A stretch of DNA of 64,000 bases from the NCBI GenBank assembly GCA_010093705.1, contig MU006096.1:925908-989907 (forward strand), given 5' to 3'. A program made the translations under genes and the position numbers. The notes beneath the pieces are model-generated. The model made no database searches and was not told the origin of the DNA. It saw only the letters and a list, made by a program, of their open reading frames with translations. This stretch comes from Patellaria atrata CBS 101060. Lineage: Eukaryota; Ascomycota; Dothideomycetes; Patellariales; Patellariaceae. Below, in pieces: positions 22,149 through 34,174 of this stretch. The number at the start of each line of letters is the position of its first letter. Position 1 is the stretch's first letter.

Positions 22149-22979
22149 ATAAGAGCATCCGACGTCAGCGAGGAGCACGAACGTTCGAGCCAATAGCACA
22201 TATCACTTTTGTACCAAAGACAGAGTACAGAGAAGTTTTGGCATCCAATGGTCCTCCGTGTCGACTCTCCTCTCTACCAGCCGTCCCTCAGCTCGGAGCG
22301 TGGTGTTACCTAAGTTCAATCCTCACATAGGTGTAGAGAATTATCCAGGTTTCTAGTCAGTATCGGAATCCCTGCAATCTGCGTAATTGGTTGTTATATC
22401 AATTTGAAATCTTCACGGAGTTTCTACTTGACTTGGAAATCTGTTCAACGACTCGTGCCCTTCTGCTCAGACCTCGCAGAACTATGAGATAGCTTTCACG
22501 GCTTCTTGCTTTAACGTAGACCTTGCCTTCTACCCCTGTATTACCACACAGACTAGGAAATAAAATATTCATATGCTAAATTCAACCACATTACTGACAT
22601 GAATCAGATAGATTGACACGCAAAGGTTGAGAACCCTCTAATGCAACTACCGCCTCTCAGAACTCTGCCCGCCATTATTCGACTAGCCCATAGTAACTAT
22701 GTGTAAGAACGCTAACTAACGTACAGAAACAAATGATATTGAATCCTGACCATACCAATATTCAGACATCCTCTCACCATTTGTTGTCGCTTATCATCCG
22801 TATCCCTTGGCCATTTTGATGAATGCGATTTACAACCGATCCCATATCTTTCCCCGATTGCAATGCGGTACCAATAATCGAGATCATACATTAAGGGCTG
22901 CCAGACATATCTGTATCATGACCGTTCTCAGCAGCTCCATAGTTCATTGACCTCAGACGCTCAGGGACGCCTCTGGTAG
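22149..22979. other. Gene-free stretch
   Basis: The 830 bp downstream of the MAPR gene carry only short frames. Minus-strand frames near 22890-23140 overlap the end of the unrecognised gene that follows and are alternative readings of it. Confidence 0.35.
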
Positions 22980-23695
22980 TCACGCACGTTTGACAGTTCT
23001 CAATGGGTTGTGCCCACACACGTCTAATGATCCAACGTCCGGGACATCCATGGTTGTTATCGTTTCGCGCACGGTGACAGTGTCGAATCCTCCGCCTGTG
23101 CACGCATCTACAGGCAAATAAAATTGCCTCGTAATGGCACATAACTGGCCGTCTCTGCTAGACTCCATTAGCAGGTACCTTTACGGGACGAATTCTGCTG
23201 ATGTACCCTTTGACCAGGAATCTGGTTCGATTGGAGGTCAGATCGGAGATAGGAGAATTGAATCCCGGTTGCTGGGAGACACCTCTCGTGATAAGTGCTT
23301 TAACGAAGTATCTCAACCAGGCCCGGGAAATACTTGAGCTGACGGGTTGATCAGATGAGGGTCCAGCGGCGTCTGGAGTCTCGTTCAGATTGGCTTTTTT
23401 TTTTCTCGATGATAGACAATATACTTTTGGGTTCTTTTTCTTGACGTTGGATATGTGTAGACTCAGCCACTTTGGAGGGAGTTCGATGACAGAGCAGTCC
23501 ACAGACCCGCTTTTATAACTTCCACTGGTAGGAGCTTCATATGTCGTTATCTGCTGTGGCCACGATTGATGAGGACTTTTGAACGCACCGAAAAATGAAG
23601 TCCTGATCGCGCGTCCTGCATCAAAGACGTGATCCCAGAATCTCGAAGGAGCATCGGCGTGCTCCGCATATCCAACATCGTCCAGACAGGGGAAT
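22980..23695 (-). CDS. Unrecognised spliced gene, 5' end unresolved, possibly broken
   Basis: Two exons join in one frame. 23695-23207 is open and ends in AAAGG. A 49-bp intron (23206-23158) has donor GTACAT, branch TGCTAAT and acceptor TCTAG. Exon 23157-22980 continues GRDGQLCAITRQF and ends TGA. The open frame extends upstream to 23742, but 23742-23696 also looks like an intron (GTAACC, pyrimidine tract, CACAG). The product has CLDDVGYAEHADAPSRFWDH, SPHQSWPQQITTYEAP, VIELPPKWLSLHI, then a Lys-rich stretch and the tail TGGGFDTVTVRETITTMDVP. I recognise no family. Phase agreement across the intron supports a real coding past. Every way of adding the sequence upstream of 23742 meets a stop, so either an exon is missing or the gene is dead. 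Confidence 0.45.
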
Positions 23696-23788
23696 CTGTG
23701 TTCGCAAAAGGAAGGGAGTGAGGAAGAAAAATGACTGGTTACCTATGGCTCAACCCATAAGTATAGCGTCATTTTCCCCCATCTTAAA

Positions 23789-23935
23789 TTAGAGAATAGC
23801 ACAGTCATGTCCAGAGGTGACGAAGAACGGTACGGGATCGACTCCGCGGGAAATGAACCCAGCCATCATTATCAGATCTGTCACAAAAGAAAAAACAGAG
23901 AGGATTAGCCCACATGAACCAGGTTCCAAATCCAT
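23789..23935 (-). other. Hydrophobic open fragment upstream of the unrecognised gene
   Basis: A 48-codon frame, MDLEPGSCGLILSVFSFVTD then LIMMAGFISRGVDPVPFFVT and SGHDCAIL, ends in TAA. It looks coding-like (a membrane or signal segment, then a conserved-looking stretch) and has the same strand and spacing as a first exon of the gene at 22980-23695. I could not find a splice that joins them without a stop. It may be its broken 5' part or unrelated. Confidence 0.3.
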
Positions 23936-24534
23936 ACATTTACCACGAGAGCTCACTCTAGCAGCGACCCATTATTTCCGCAACAGGTCAACTTTTCAGC
24001 AATTTCAGTAGCACTGTGCCCCCTTACCAAGCCCCTTCTCGAACAATTCGTTTTGAAAAGGTTTTAGAGAAAAGGAAAATATGACACGGAGGAATTTTGT
24101 GGGGAAAAGATTGGGTCCGGTGCTGTGAGCCCACAGCAGACTAAATATTCCTACAGGTCACATTTTTCTTTCTTGCTCCGTACTGGCCCTTTTGGCGCTT
24201 TTCACTCGTGGATGCCCAACCCCTGGTGGTACCGAGTGCACTGGGAGGGATCTCCCCGGCTCTGATGCTCTCGGGGAATTTGGGAGATCGGGGGGCATGC
24301 GTGAAGCCGTGTGGATACAGCCTCAAATGTCTGGGATGTGACCTGCGGCGTCCGGCTGCACATGGCTGCTGTGCTAGAGAGGAAGAATAATGGACGTGGG
24401 GTGTTCGTACGCAGGCATATGTACCGGTCTTTTTCTTGCAAGACAAATGATATTAGGGTGGATATTGGTATCTAAGTAGATTCTTTGCAAATCGATGGTG
24501 GGAGATGCTGATAGGGGGGTTATTGCGCCGTCAT
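23936..24534. other. Intergenic
   Basis: About 600 bp between the unrecognised gene and the stop of NOP4. A GC-richer patch at 24200-24400 has short frames on both strands but no supported gene. Confidence 0.35.
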
Positions 24535-26793
24535 TTACGCCTTCTCGCCCTTTCTTCTCGCCCTTCTCGCCATCCTCTTCCTCGCAATGATCTTCGTCCT
24601 TTTGGCTAGCTTGTCTTCCTCTTTCCCTCCCTTCACATCCTCTCCTTTGGGCTTCGGTGCGCCCTTGAACCGTTCCCCAGGGCCGTCAGCTTCTGATCCT
24701 CTCTTCCGCTTCCGTGCCCCGTTCTGTGCACCGTTCCTCTTCCCCTGTACGTTCCCTTCCCCGTCGGCAGCGCGCTCCTCGTCCCCCTTCCCACGGTTCC
24801 CGAGCTTCTGTTCCCTCTCCTTCCGCCTTGCAACCACCTGCGCATTCTCAATCGCAAACTCGACGATGAGTCTCTTCTTCCTATCCTGGATATCCTCCTT
24901 CGAACCCTTTTTTCCCTTCTGCTGCTGGGCAGCTGTATAGCCCACCGCATAGCCGTTGAGCCACCGCAGCCCCATCAGCGCAGAGCGGTGCGTGTAGTAT
25001 TCGATGAAGCCGTATCCTCTGCTCCGACCGGCGCCAGTGTCTTCTTTGACTTTGGTCCCTTCGCGCCCTTCGAAGATGACGGTGGCTTGTCTGACCACCC
25101 CTCTACCCTTGGCCTTTCGTTCGGCTTCTGCTTCGTCCATTTCCTCCCTGTGGCGCGATTTCTCCTCGAGCGAGAGAGGTTGCCGCGTGTCAGCCTTCAC
25201 ATCTTTAGCAAAACCGACGACTGCTTCACGGGCCAGCGCTTTCAGGTCCTTAGATGTGATACTGCGCGGAATGTTCCTTACGGAAAGACGGGTCAGACTT
25301 AGGTGCAGAGAGGGATTGCTCTCGATGAGCGCTTTCCGCTGTTTGGCACTGGCTTCGCGCATTGCGATTTCTGATGGCGCCAGAGTTTTATATAATGGCG
25401 AATTGGAAGGTATGGTGCCTTCAGAGAGAAGGTACAGACGGCGTTTGTCCTTGTCCCGCGAGCCGCGGCGCGAGACACCTTCTGCGGTCAGGCGGGCGGC
25501 TTCGGAGCGGTCAACGGCACGGGAGATCTGGAGAACGCGGCCGTCGAAGGTGTAGTGGCCGGTTGGGTCGTCATCAACGTTTTGAAGGACGGAGTGATGG
25601 ATGGAATGGGTGTTTTTGTCTTTGGAATTCGCGGTCTGGGGTTTGAGTGAGCCTTTTAGACACGCGTCCGCGTCTTCCTTTTTGTAGAAGCATACGAAGG
25701 CCGTACCTCGCGGTCGTTCGGTTCCGGGCTCATAGACTACACGCGCGTATCTTACAGGGCCAAATGAGGTGAAATGCTCGTGTAGTGAATCATCTGTAGC
25801 AGACCAGGGGATGTTGCGGATGAACAAGGTCCGATCTGAGGTATCAGGTTTATGTTGTATAGCGGATGTATCTCCCTCATCTGCGTCATCCTGGTCTTCA
25901 TCCCCGTCCTCGAGCTCATCATCAATATCACCTTCAGAGTTTGACTCCTCTTCTGACTTGTTTTCGTCGTCTTCATCTGGAGCAAGGTGTTCGTCCTCGT
26001 CATTCTGCTCATTCCCAGCCTCGTCGCCAGACTCTGCGTCAAGTTTGACGCCTCCATCTATCTCATGCTGTTGTTTCTGCCAGGTATTTTGGTCAACCGC
26101 CCAATCGACTGCCAGTGTTCTCCCATCAACCTCCTTCCCATTCACCGCCTCAATGGCCTTTTCCGCGTTCTTTCTTCCTCGAAGTACTACGAAGCCAAAG
26201 CCCGAAAGAGCGCCTGATTTCTGCTTAGGAAGTACTGCATGCTTCACTTTGCCATAACTCCTAAACAGCAAAGCCAATTCATCCGGCTCCTTAATACTCC
26301 ACGGCAAATTCCTAATAATTAACCTCGGCGGTTGTCGAGCCTCGACCCTCTCTTTCTCCCTATTGGCCTTTAGCTCAATCGCTTTACTTGCCTTGTCACC
26401 AGATTCCTCGTTTCTATGACGCGGTTCCGCAATCTCCACTCTGATCTTCTTATCCTGGAATTTGGACCCATTGAACTCCTCTTTTGCCCTTTCTGCGTCT
26501 TCAGCGTCTACGAAGGTCACGAAGCCGTACCCTTTGCACTGTTTAGTAGTTGAGTCGGTGACGACGGTTGCGTGCTTTAAGGGGTAAGATTGGGAGAAGT
26601 GTTCGACGAGAGAGTCGTTTGTGGTTGAGGTGGGGAGATTGCGGACGAAGAGAGTACGGCGTTGTTCTGGTTTGGAGTCGCTGAGTTTGGGTTCATCGGG
26701 GTTTTTTGCAGAGGATTTTGGACTTGCAGTAAGGACCACACCTCCCTCATCTCCATCCTCGGAAAGCCTTTGCTTTTTGCGTCGGGGAGCCAT
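24535..26793 (-). CDS. NOP4: Nucleolar RNA-binding protein with four RRMs (Nop4/RBM28)
   Basis: Needed for maturation of 60S ribosomal subunits in the nucleolus. A single exon of 752 residues. The start is ATG 26793 (MAPRRKKQRLSEDGDEGG); an in-frame TTG further upstream is not a likely start. RRM1 runs about 47-125 (RTLFVRNLPTSTTND, KGYGFVTF), RRM2 about 155-230 (PRLIIRNLPWSIKEPDE, SGFGFVVL). An acidic linker follows, then RRM3 (RTLFIRNIPWSATDDSL, GTAFVCFY) and a divergent RRM4 (LSVRNIPRSITSKDL, SRGYGFIEY). The tail after VEFAIENAQVV is very basic (KKGSKE, RKRKRGS, KRTKIIARKRMARRARRKG), as expected for a nucleolar protein. It shares a 272-bp divergent promoter with the DHX35-type helicase gene. 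Confidence 0.93.
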   Translation of the reverse strand: MAPRRKKQRLSEDGDEGGVVLTASPKSSAKNPDEPKLSDSKPEQRRTLFVRNLPTSTTNDSLVEHFSQSYPLKHATVVTDSTTKQCKGYGFVTFVDAEDAERAKEEFNGSKFQDKKIRVEIAEPRHRNEESGDKASKAIELKANREKERVEARQPPRLIIRNLPWSIKEPDELALLFRSYGKVKHAVLPKQKSGALSGFGFVVLRGRKNAEKAIEAVNGKEVDGRTLAVDWAVDQNTWQKQQHEIDGGVKLDAESGDEAGNEQNDEDEHLAPDEDDENKSEEESNSEGDIDDELEDGDEDQDDADEGDTSAIQHKPDTSDRTLFIRNIPWSATDDSLHEHFTSFGPVRYARVVYEPGTERPRGTAFVCFYKKEDADACLKGSLKPQTANSKDKNTHSIHHSVLQNVDDDPTGHYTFDGRVLQISRAVDRSEAARLTAEGVSRRGSRDKDKRRLYLLSEGTIPSNSPLYKTLAPSEIAMREASAKQRKALIESNPSLHLSLTRLSVRNIPRSITSKDLKALAREAVVGFAKDVKADTRQPLSLEEKSRHREEMDEAEAERKAKGRGVVRQATVIFEGREGTKVKEDTGAGRSRGYGFIEYYTHRSALMGLRWLNGYAVGYTAAQQQKGKKGSKEDIQDRKKRLIVEFAIENAQVVARRKEREQKLGNRGKGDEERAADGEGNVQGKRNGAQNGARKRKRGSEADGPGERFKGAPKPKGEDVKGGKEEDKLAKRTKIIARKRMARRARRKGEKA

Positions 26794-27065
26794 AATTATA
26801 GCTTTTTCTACTGCTAAAGCCAATTGTAGCAAAAGTTCATGCTACTATAAAATTTCAGAGCCGAATATTTCCCGGTTTGATCCTAGTCCCTAGAAGCTCT
26901 AGCTCGAACTTCCTGTGAGTAACTGTCATGTCAATTAGACGTTAAAAAGAACATAGGAGAGAGAAATTCCGCCTAAAAAGATCAAACACGAAGTGTATGC
27001 TTTGGTTCTAAAGCGCTTCCGCCATTGATTCTATGCATCGAGAAATTTGGTGAAAAAGGGGTACA

Positions 27066-29234
27066 ATGACAGAAGCAGAGCTTGCAGCGACATTCATTCC
27101 ATCACTATATAAACCCCCTTCTCTGCTTCCAATTGCTCGTCATAAAGATGCTCTTCTTTACCTCATTGAAACGTTTCCAGTCGTCATAGTAGTTGGTCAA
27201 ACAGGTAGTGGTAAGACCACACAGATTCCTCAGTACTTAGAACAAGCTGGATGGTGTTCAGAGGGAAAGACTATCGCAGTCACTCAGGTATGGATGGGTA
27301 CCATTATTCAAATTAATCTTGATACTGATATCTTATTAGCCGCGGCGCGTTGCTGCAACCACTGTGGCTGCTAGAGTGGCGGAAGAAATGAGATGCAAAC
27401 TAGGACAAGAGGTATAGACGAAATGGATTAAGTTCCATATTTCCTAGTCTAATACCGCGTAGGTTGGCTACTCTATTAGATTTGAGGATGTTACTTCCTC
27501 AGTAACCCGTATCAAGTTCCTCACTGACGGGCTTCTTCTAAGAGAAGCTTTGGTTGACCCTCTACTCTCTCGTTATTCTATTGTCATGGTGGATGAAGCT
27601 CATGAGCGCTCTTTAAGCTCCGATATCCTCCTAGGATTGTTGAAGAAGATACGAAAGAAGAGATCTGATCTGAGGATCATTGTCAGTAGTGCTACGTTAC
27701 AAGCCGAAGATTTTCTCCGGTTCTTCGCTGGTGATGAAACGGTAAGCAGAGACGGATCCTTGGAGCTCGGTGGGAGTATCGGTAGGATCATTAGTCTTCA
27801 GGGACGAATGTACCCGGTGGACATCCACTACCTTGAGAATCCGGCTGAGAATTATATCGAATGCACTGTTAAAACGGTCTTTGACATCCACCTGAAAGAG
27901 CCCGAGGGTGATATCTTGATATTCCTCCCCGGTCGAGACGATATCAAAAAAACCATCGAAATGATTTCTGATAGGGCTAATGACCTTAATCCTGCTGGAC
28001 CAAGATTACAACCACTGCCCCTATATGCTGGTCTTACTACCGATCAGCAAATGTACGTATTTGAACCAGCAGCAGAAAACACGCGGAAATGTATTGTATC
28101 CACAAATATTGCGGAAGCTTCCGTAACAATCGATGGTATTATATATGTTTTGGATTGTGGATTTGTCAAGCTGCGAGCATTCAATCCCACTACCGGTATT
28201 GAGACTCTCACAGCAACGCCTGTGTCAAAAGCATCAGCCACACAACGTGCTGGTCGAGCAGGGCGTACAAAGCCCGGTAAATGTTACAGACTATATACGG
28301 AGCAAGACTATGATTCCCTCCCGGAAACATCGGTTCCTGAAATACAGAGATCGGACCTCGCTCCTATGGTTCTGCAGCTAAAAGCACTTGGTATCGACAA
28401 CATTGCTCGCTTCGATTATCTGACTCCACCACCTGCTGAGTTAGTAATCCGTGCTTTAGAGCTTCTCTACTCTTTAGGGGCCCTCGACGACTATGCTAAA
28501 CTCACAAAGCCGCTCGGATCACGAATGGCCGAATTATCCGTGGAACCGATGATGGCCAAAGTCTTACTGTCGGCCCCTACTTTTGACTGCTTGAGTGAAA
28601 TTCTCACAATTGCAGCTATGACGAGCTTGCAAGAGACCGTGTGGATATCCCACGAGGGAGAAAAGAAAGCAACAGAGACCGCACGTCGAAGATTTGCAGT
28701 AGAAGAAGGCGATCATCTCACTCTACTCAACGTTTATCAAGCATTTGTCACTAAAGGCAAGAAAGATACTCAATGGTGTCGAACACATTATCTTAACTTC
28801 AAGTCGATGATTCGAGCGGTGAGCATAAGGAATCAGCTGAAGAGATATCTAGAACGCTTTGGAGTCAACGTAGACGAGAGTCTCAGTGTACAAAAATTGA
28901 CTGCTGAAGGGCCTGATATAGGTGAAAAGATTAGGCGGTGTTTAACTACCGGGTACTTCGCACATGCAGCAAGAATGCAACCAGATGGAAGTTTTATTAC
29001 GGTCAATGGAGGAACGGTATTGCACCCTCATCCTACATCCCTAATGTTTGTAAGTTATGATTCAATCAGCTTTGTTGCTCACTCCTAACTTGTCTATAGA
29101 ATCGTAAGGCTGATTGGGTGATATTTCACGAAATCATGGAAACTGGTTCCAAAACCTTTATTCGTGACGTTACTAAGATTGAGAAAGGGTGGCTCGCGGA
29201 GTATGCGCCTCAATTCTACCAAATCTCAAGATAA
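27066..29234 (+). CDS. DEAH-box RNA helicase (DHX35-like)
   Basis: Four exons (27066-27287, 27340-27411, 27463-29049, 29100-29234) encode 671 residues. Helicase motifs are all present: GQTGSGKTTQIPQ (I), TQPRRVAATT spanning the first junction (Ia), TDGLLLRE (Ib), DEAHER (II), SSAT (III), STNIAEASVTIDG (V), QRAGRAGRTKPGKCYRLY (VI). The winged-helix/ratchet and OB-fold regions follow, including PHPTSLMF joined to NRKADWVIFHEI. Length and the lack of any long N-terminal extension fit DHX35, a spliceosome-associated helicase present in filamentous fungi but absent from budding yeast, rather than Prp2, Prp16, Prp22 or Prp43. Family certain, orthologue likely. Confidence 0.9.
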
Positions 29235-29326
29235 CGGAAGTAGTGCAGGAATGATGGTCAATTCAAGATTCCAAGATCCCTAATCTAACCCCTTGCGCCC
29301 GAAAGTAATCCCACGTCATTATCCCA

Positions 29327-30161
29327 TTATTTCAGCGTGGCAACAAATATTTCTCGCATGTCCTTCAAGAACATTCCTATATCTCTCGTTTGGTTGACTT
29401 TCTCGAGAGCCCTGTCCACTTCGTCCCTATCAAGCTTAGGGCGATATGCTAACACCTCGTACTCCCGTTTCGAGATGTCGAGGTCAAACCATGCTTCCCT
29501 CTCCCAATCTCGCTCATCAACATGAGTGTACACAAACTTGAGCTTGTCCACTGCGCCAGCACCCTCGATTCGTAAGCAAAGATAGTCCTGCCAAAATTCC
29601 AGCTCCGGGACATTAAATCTTGCCTGGCTGTCTAGATATCTTGCATGTTTATGTTGCGCTTCGCGGCGAGCTGCGATTTGTTTCTGTACATCTACGATTT
29701 GCGACTTAAGAGCGTCGCGGTTTGCGGCACGGGCGTCTCGTTGTTCCTTTAGTGAGGCTATCGCGGCGTGCATCTCGGCAGTTTCCTGCGCTTCTTTCGC
29801 GATTGTCTGGCTGTGAGTTTCGGACTTTAGAGTGAGAATTTCGATGTCGCGCTTCTTCAAGCGCTGGTCCTCTATACAACGGAACATGTTAGACTCTACC
29901 CCTCGTGTGTGTGATAATAATGCGCCTACCTTGTAGCTCTGTGATATTAAGTCGAAATTGATTTCGCTCTTCTAAGACTTGTTTTCGTCCCTTTTCTATG
30001 AATTCGTCGAATCTTTGGGTGAATCGCATCATGCGCTCGCGGAGGTCGTCGAAGCCAAAATTTACACTAGGTAGCGAATCTGCCATGGAGGGCGCATCGG
30101 TCGAGTGCCCGGAGCGCATCATACTTGTAGAGAGGGAAGGTTCGAAAGTTGCGGTCGCCAT
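29327..30161 (-). CDS. SPC25: Kinetochore protein Spc25
   Basis: Subunit of the Ndc80 complex that joins kinetochores to microtubules. Exons 30161-29930 and 29871-29327 encode 258 residues; the intron has donor GTAGGC and acceptor TATAG. The N-terminal half is a long coiled coil (LKKRDIEILTLKSETHSQ, MHAAIASLKEQRDARA). The C-terminal globular RWD domain begins near RFNVPELEFWQDYLCLRIEG and continues DKLKFVYTHVDERDWEREAW and YEVLAYRPKLDRDEVD. It faces RRN6 across a 357-bp divergent promoter and converges on the helicase gene, with 92 bp between the stops. Confidence 0.92.
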
Positions 30162-30518
30162 TTTGAAGATCCGGTAGTTATATGCGCTCGGTTATTCAAT
30201 GTTGTCTCTGCGTAGCGTGGTTGTGAAGAGGAAATATTATTGTTGACTATCTGATGAGGTTTGGATTGAAGACAATGTTTACTTTCTACCCTGAAAAGGA
30301 AAAGCGGCGATCATCCTTGGTACGGATGCACGTGCGCCAAGAAACCTTATTGGGCCGCATTGAACCTCAAGAAATTTTTGGAATATGTCACAAATTTCAT
30401 AAATTATATTTCACTTCTTGTATACATGCACAGTCTTCCGGTTTATTCTCTGCTCTAGTTTTACTCGATATGAAACGCGTCTTCTACCTCGGTGGCTCTC
30501 ATTTTGCTCTGAAACCGA
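30162..30518. promoter_or_regulatory. Divergent promoter region, SPC25 / RRN6
   Basis: The 357 bp between two divergent start codons contain only short frames. No TATA box or named site could be supported. Confidence 0.4.
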
Positions 30519-33500
30519 ATGACTAACCCATCCATTCATGACCTCAAATATGGTCATGTAGGACCCGCTGTATACGATACTGATACTAAAGAATGGCTTT
30601 TTGGTCGAGAGATTAGTCGATGCAACGTATTGAAAGTCGTTGGTGAACCTGAGAAACTCTTAGAATCTTCCGTCCGGAATTCAGTGGAACAGGACGAGAA
30701 TAACTCGAATAAGCATTTTTCGCAGAGAATACGTAATGCATTAGAGGGACTCCCAGAACTTCTACCGGCAAGGCATATTATCGAGGAGTATGCTAAGGTT
30801 TCGTCCGCTATGTGCTCCGCAGCAAGATTCTACGACCCTGCAAACGGCAAACTGATTGGATTTGGAAAAGCAGCTGATCTTGACCGGAGATCCCAAGCTC
30901 TAGTACGAGTGATTGCAAAACCCTCTGGGGAAAGCGGAGAGATCCTTCACTTAGCCCAAGTTTTTGAGGAACGACGCGGCTGGGGTACGGAAAAGGCCCC
31001 GGCACTTCGAGACTTCAACATCGACACTAAAGGGCCTACCTACTGGCCTGGTGATGGTTCCCCGATAAAACACATATGCTTCTCGCGACCAGAAGGTAAT
31101 CAGAGCGCTTTTATCGCTGTTAGAACCGCGGTTTCCACATCAATACTTCGACCATTACTTCACCGGTCTGCTATTCCAAATCGTGGAGGCTCTCTTGGCC
31201 AGCATGTGTATAGTATTTCTAGATTGGATGCAAATCCTATTCTCAAAGTACCTATAACGAGTACGGGGGGGGACTTTCATGCCGATGTAGCCTTTAATCC
31301 GTGGTACCAGCGGCAGTTTGCCCTGGTAGATTACCGTGGTCATTGGAGTATCTGGAATGTGGAGGGTGGGCAGACCCGTGGCGGAAGAACTAACAAGTAT
31401 GATGTCAAGAAAATGAAGATTGGGATTCTTGAATCTCTTGTGAAAGAGCAGAGTAACATCCATGAGCGTCCTGACGACGGTTGGCGACGGATATTCTGGG
31501 CTGGGAATATCAATACCATAATTGTTTGTGACCGAAAGGCACTTGCTGTATTTGATATCCGGGAGAGGCCTCTCCGATTGCAAGGGCCAAATCTACATCT
31601 GGACACTTCTCCCGATTGGATACTTGATGCCCGAGTTGATCCTATGCAAGATGATCGTTTCTTTGTTCTAACTTCTTCACGAATCTTTTGGATACAAATA
31701 GATTATCTAGGAGGAGCGGAAGCTAATAGTGGAATTGCGCGTATCCTACTCTCATGGGCGCATTTTCGACACCCGGGAGACATATCCCTTAGCATACACC
31801 CCTTCAAATGTGGTAATGGTAAGACTAGTTCTTATGATTTGCCTCTCACTCATAACTAATACAATGCAGAGATATTCGTGCTATTAAACTCACGAGTCGA
31901 TTTCCCTATTCAGGTCTTTCGGTTCACTCACGAAGATAGCGGACTATCTATTCCACGTTCATTATCTGACCCGTTCGTTTTGAACCTAGAATCCCATTCA
32001 GACGGTCATATTCGGCAGAAAATCCTCGATCTTGACGTTGAAGGGTTATCATTCCACTTCGAAAATCGTTTCGTCAACAAAGATGGTGTGGGGGGCCGAT
32101 ACGCAAATGAAGGCTTACAGTTCTTTAGCCTCGTTTCTATTAATGACGATTTTAGTATTTCTCGACTACTGTTATATAGAGAAACTCGCGTTTGCAAATT
32201 TGAAGAGAAGGAGACTAGGCCAAAGAGCGTAGAATTTCCGACGTGGTCGACGAATATCGAATTGAGACGCTATCTGTCCAGTACTTTTGTTGAAGATTCC
32301 AGCGATAGCGAGCCTGATTTTATTGTACCTGATGGTATTGCTGATTTGGAATTGATCCCGCAACATGTCCCCATCACCAACCCACTTCAGGATCATGTAA
32401 CTTCACAAATCAAATCTGCCGGTTTAAAGAGCAAAATGCAGCTTCTAAATAGGGATTACATAAAGAACCTTCGCGACCCATCCACTGTCGAATTGAGTTC
32501 CGATATTATGGATGTGATCGCAGATATTAGAAACGAAATGGATTCAAAAGCTACATTAGAGGAAGATAAATATTATGGTACTTTGTAAGTCTATTTGCTA
32601 TCCTAATTGTCGAATAAATCACTAATTTTTGCTTTAGGTTAGAATTTGCAACGTCTGCACTCAAAGTGGAGGATGTGGATACAGCATCATCGAGCTTAGA
32701 AGATATGATTATCAGTTCGGGCCCTCGGGATTTAGAATCTCGCGTGCTCTATATTTTTCGGCGATACGCTGGGATTTTACTCGATCAACCTTTCAGGGTT
32801 GAAGGGAATCAGTCGCTACTGGATATCTATATTCATTTCTTGCACCTCTGGCTTTCTTTTCTCCCCCTTAATACTCCGAACAGCCTTCGTACCGCTAAAG
32901 AGAGCCTATGTCGTAGGTTTGCAGCTGAATGCGTTCTTTCACAACTGGAACTGAAAATCTCGGAACCAGTTAATAAGCCGGAACCGGTCGAATCTGCTAC
33001 GGATATTGAAACTCAGACGAACATCTCTCAACCTAGTAGCTTTTCATTGCCTCTTCGAACCTCAGGAAGAGATAACGTTCGTGGCTACGATGAATTAAGC
33101 TCCCAGTCAATTTCTACATTCAACGACATGCATTCAAGCCAAGGAGAAGGCCTTCTACCGACGCCAGAGCTCACCCCATCAGTATTTTCAGGATCGTCAT
33201 TTTCATCTTCTATGTCAGGGTTGAATGATACAACATTTACTCGTATGAAAAGACGCACGACACTAGAGGATACGGCACCGTTCCTTCCAACACAAGCATC
33301 TCGCGTACTGATGCATTGGAATGTCGACAGCAATCCTGATGATTATGACTGGGAAGCTACCAAGGACGCTATCGACGATGCAAGTGATACGGAAGTCGAT
33401 GGACTCTCAGCAGCACGAAGAGATAAGTTAAAACGACGTGCTGAAAAACATCTCAAACGCCAACGCCGAGAAACAGCTTCTGCTTCGGCTAGTATACAAC

Positions 33501-33664
33501 CTACGTTCAGAAGTTCTCCTGGCCCAACTTTAGATTATGGCGGTAGTAGTCAGATGGCTACTTCACAGCCCTTCGTTGCATCACAGGCAGAGAGAGGTTT
33601 ATTCGGAACGAGACGGCCGCCAAAGAAGAAGGCAAAGGTGAAGAGACAAGCTGGTTTCAGATGA
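30519..33664 (+). CDS. RRN6: RNA polymerase I core-factor subunit Rrn6-like
   Basis: Part of the core factor that recruits RNA polymerase I to the rDNA promoter. Three exons (30519-31818, 31870-32584, 32638-33664) encode 1013 residues. The N-terminal two thirds resemble a beta-propeller region (MTNPSIHDLKYGHVGPAVYD, FHADVAFNPWYQRQFALVDY, GHWSIWNVEGG, LDTSPDWILDARVDPMQ). The C-terminal part is helical, then Ser-rich and basic, ending QAERGLFGTRRPPKKKAKVK RQAGFR, the typical Rrn6 tail in Pezizomycotina. The family evolves fast; the overall length, the order and the ending support the call more than any catalytic motif could. Confidence 0.85.
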
Positions 33665-33860
33665 TGTACAAGGTCACTACCACCTACAGTAAGGTTAAAT
33701 TGCTCATTTGTAGTACTTTACGCTACCCTTACGACCATATACAGGGAGAATGGACGAACAAACTAAGGACAAGGTGATTCAACCGAGCAGATATCCAATT
33801 GACCGTGCGTTAGACCATAGTTAGGAAGTTAAAGGAATCCATTTCTACCATAAAGCTGGC

Positions 33861-34174
33861 TCAACCGCCAATCCACCCCGGCTTAATCTTCAAGATCCTG
33901 CACTGGATTAACCTATCCATCAAGACCCCTAATATTAAGTACCGGTGCGCCCCAAACTCGCCCAGGATCTCTGCGATATCTTCTTCCAAGGGGTTACGAA
34001 CGAGATTCCTTATACGCGGCATAACCTCCTTAGGATCGCTGCCGGAGAGTTCAATATTCGTCCATTTTATAGCAAGAGCGAGCACACGAGGCGGCAAAGC
34101 ATCGAAGCCAGGCCGTGTGATCTCCCGGTTGCGTACATAGAGATCTCATCATAAGTGGGATCATTTCTCTTCAT
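33861..34174 (-). pseudogene. Copy D of the small-gene tandem family, frameshifted
   Basis: ATG 34174 opens MKRNDPTYDEIS, matching the family start (acidic-aromatic-D-x-I). One frameshift near 34135 moves the reading to VRNREITRPGFDALPPRVLA then LAIKWTNIELSG. This continues to VRNPLEEDIAEILGEFGA and ends DRLIQCRILKIKPGWIGG, TGA at 33863-33861. NP-x-EE-D-I-x-E-x-L matches intact copy A (GNPEEFDIYETL), and VLALAI matches VLAVAV. The conserved RW near the end is QC here. One break is clear; whether the shortened end is also a break is uncertain. Same strand as copies A-C. Confidence 0.6.

Noticed and set aside
24587-26257. Several 70-180 codon plus-strand frames
   Set aside because: They are antisense shadows of the GC-rich NOP4 coding sequence.
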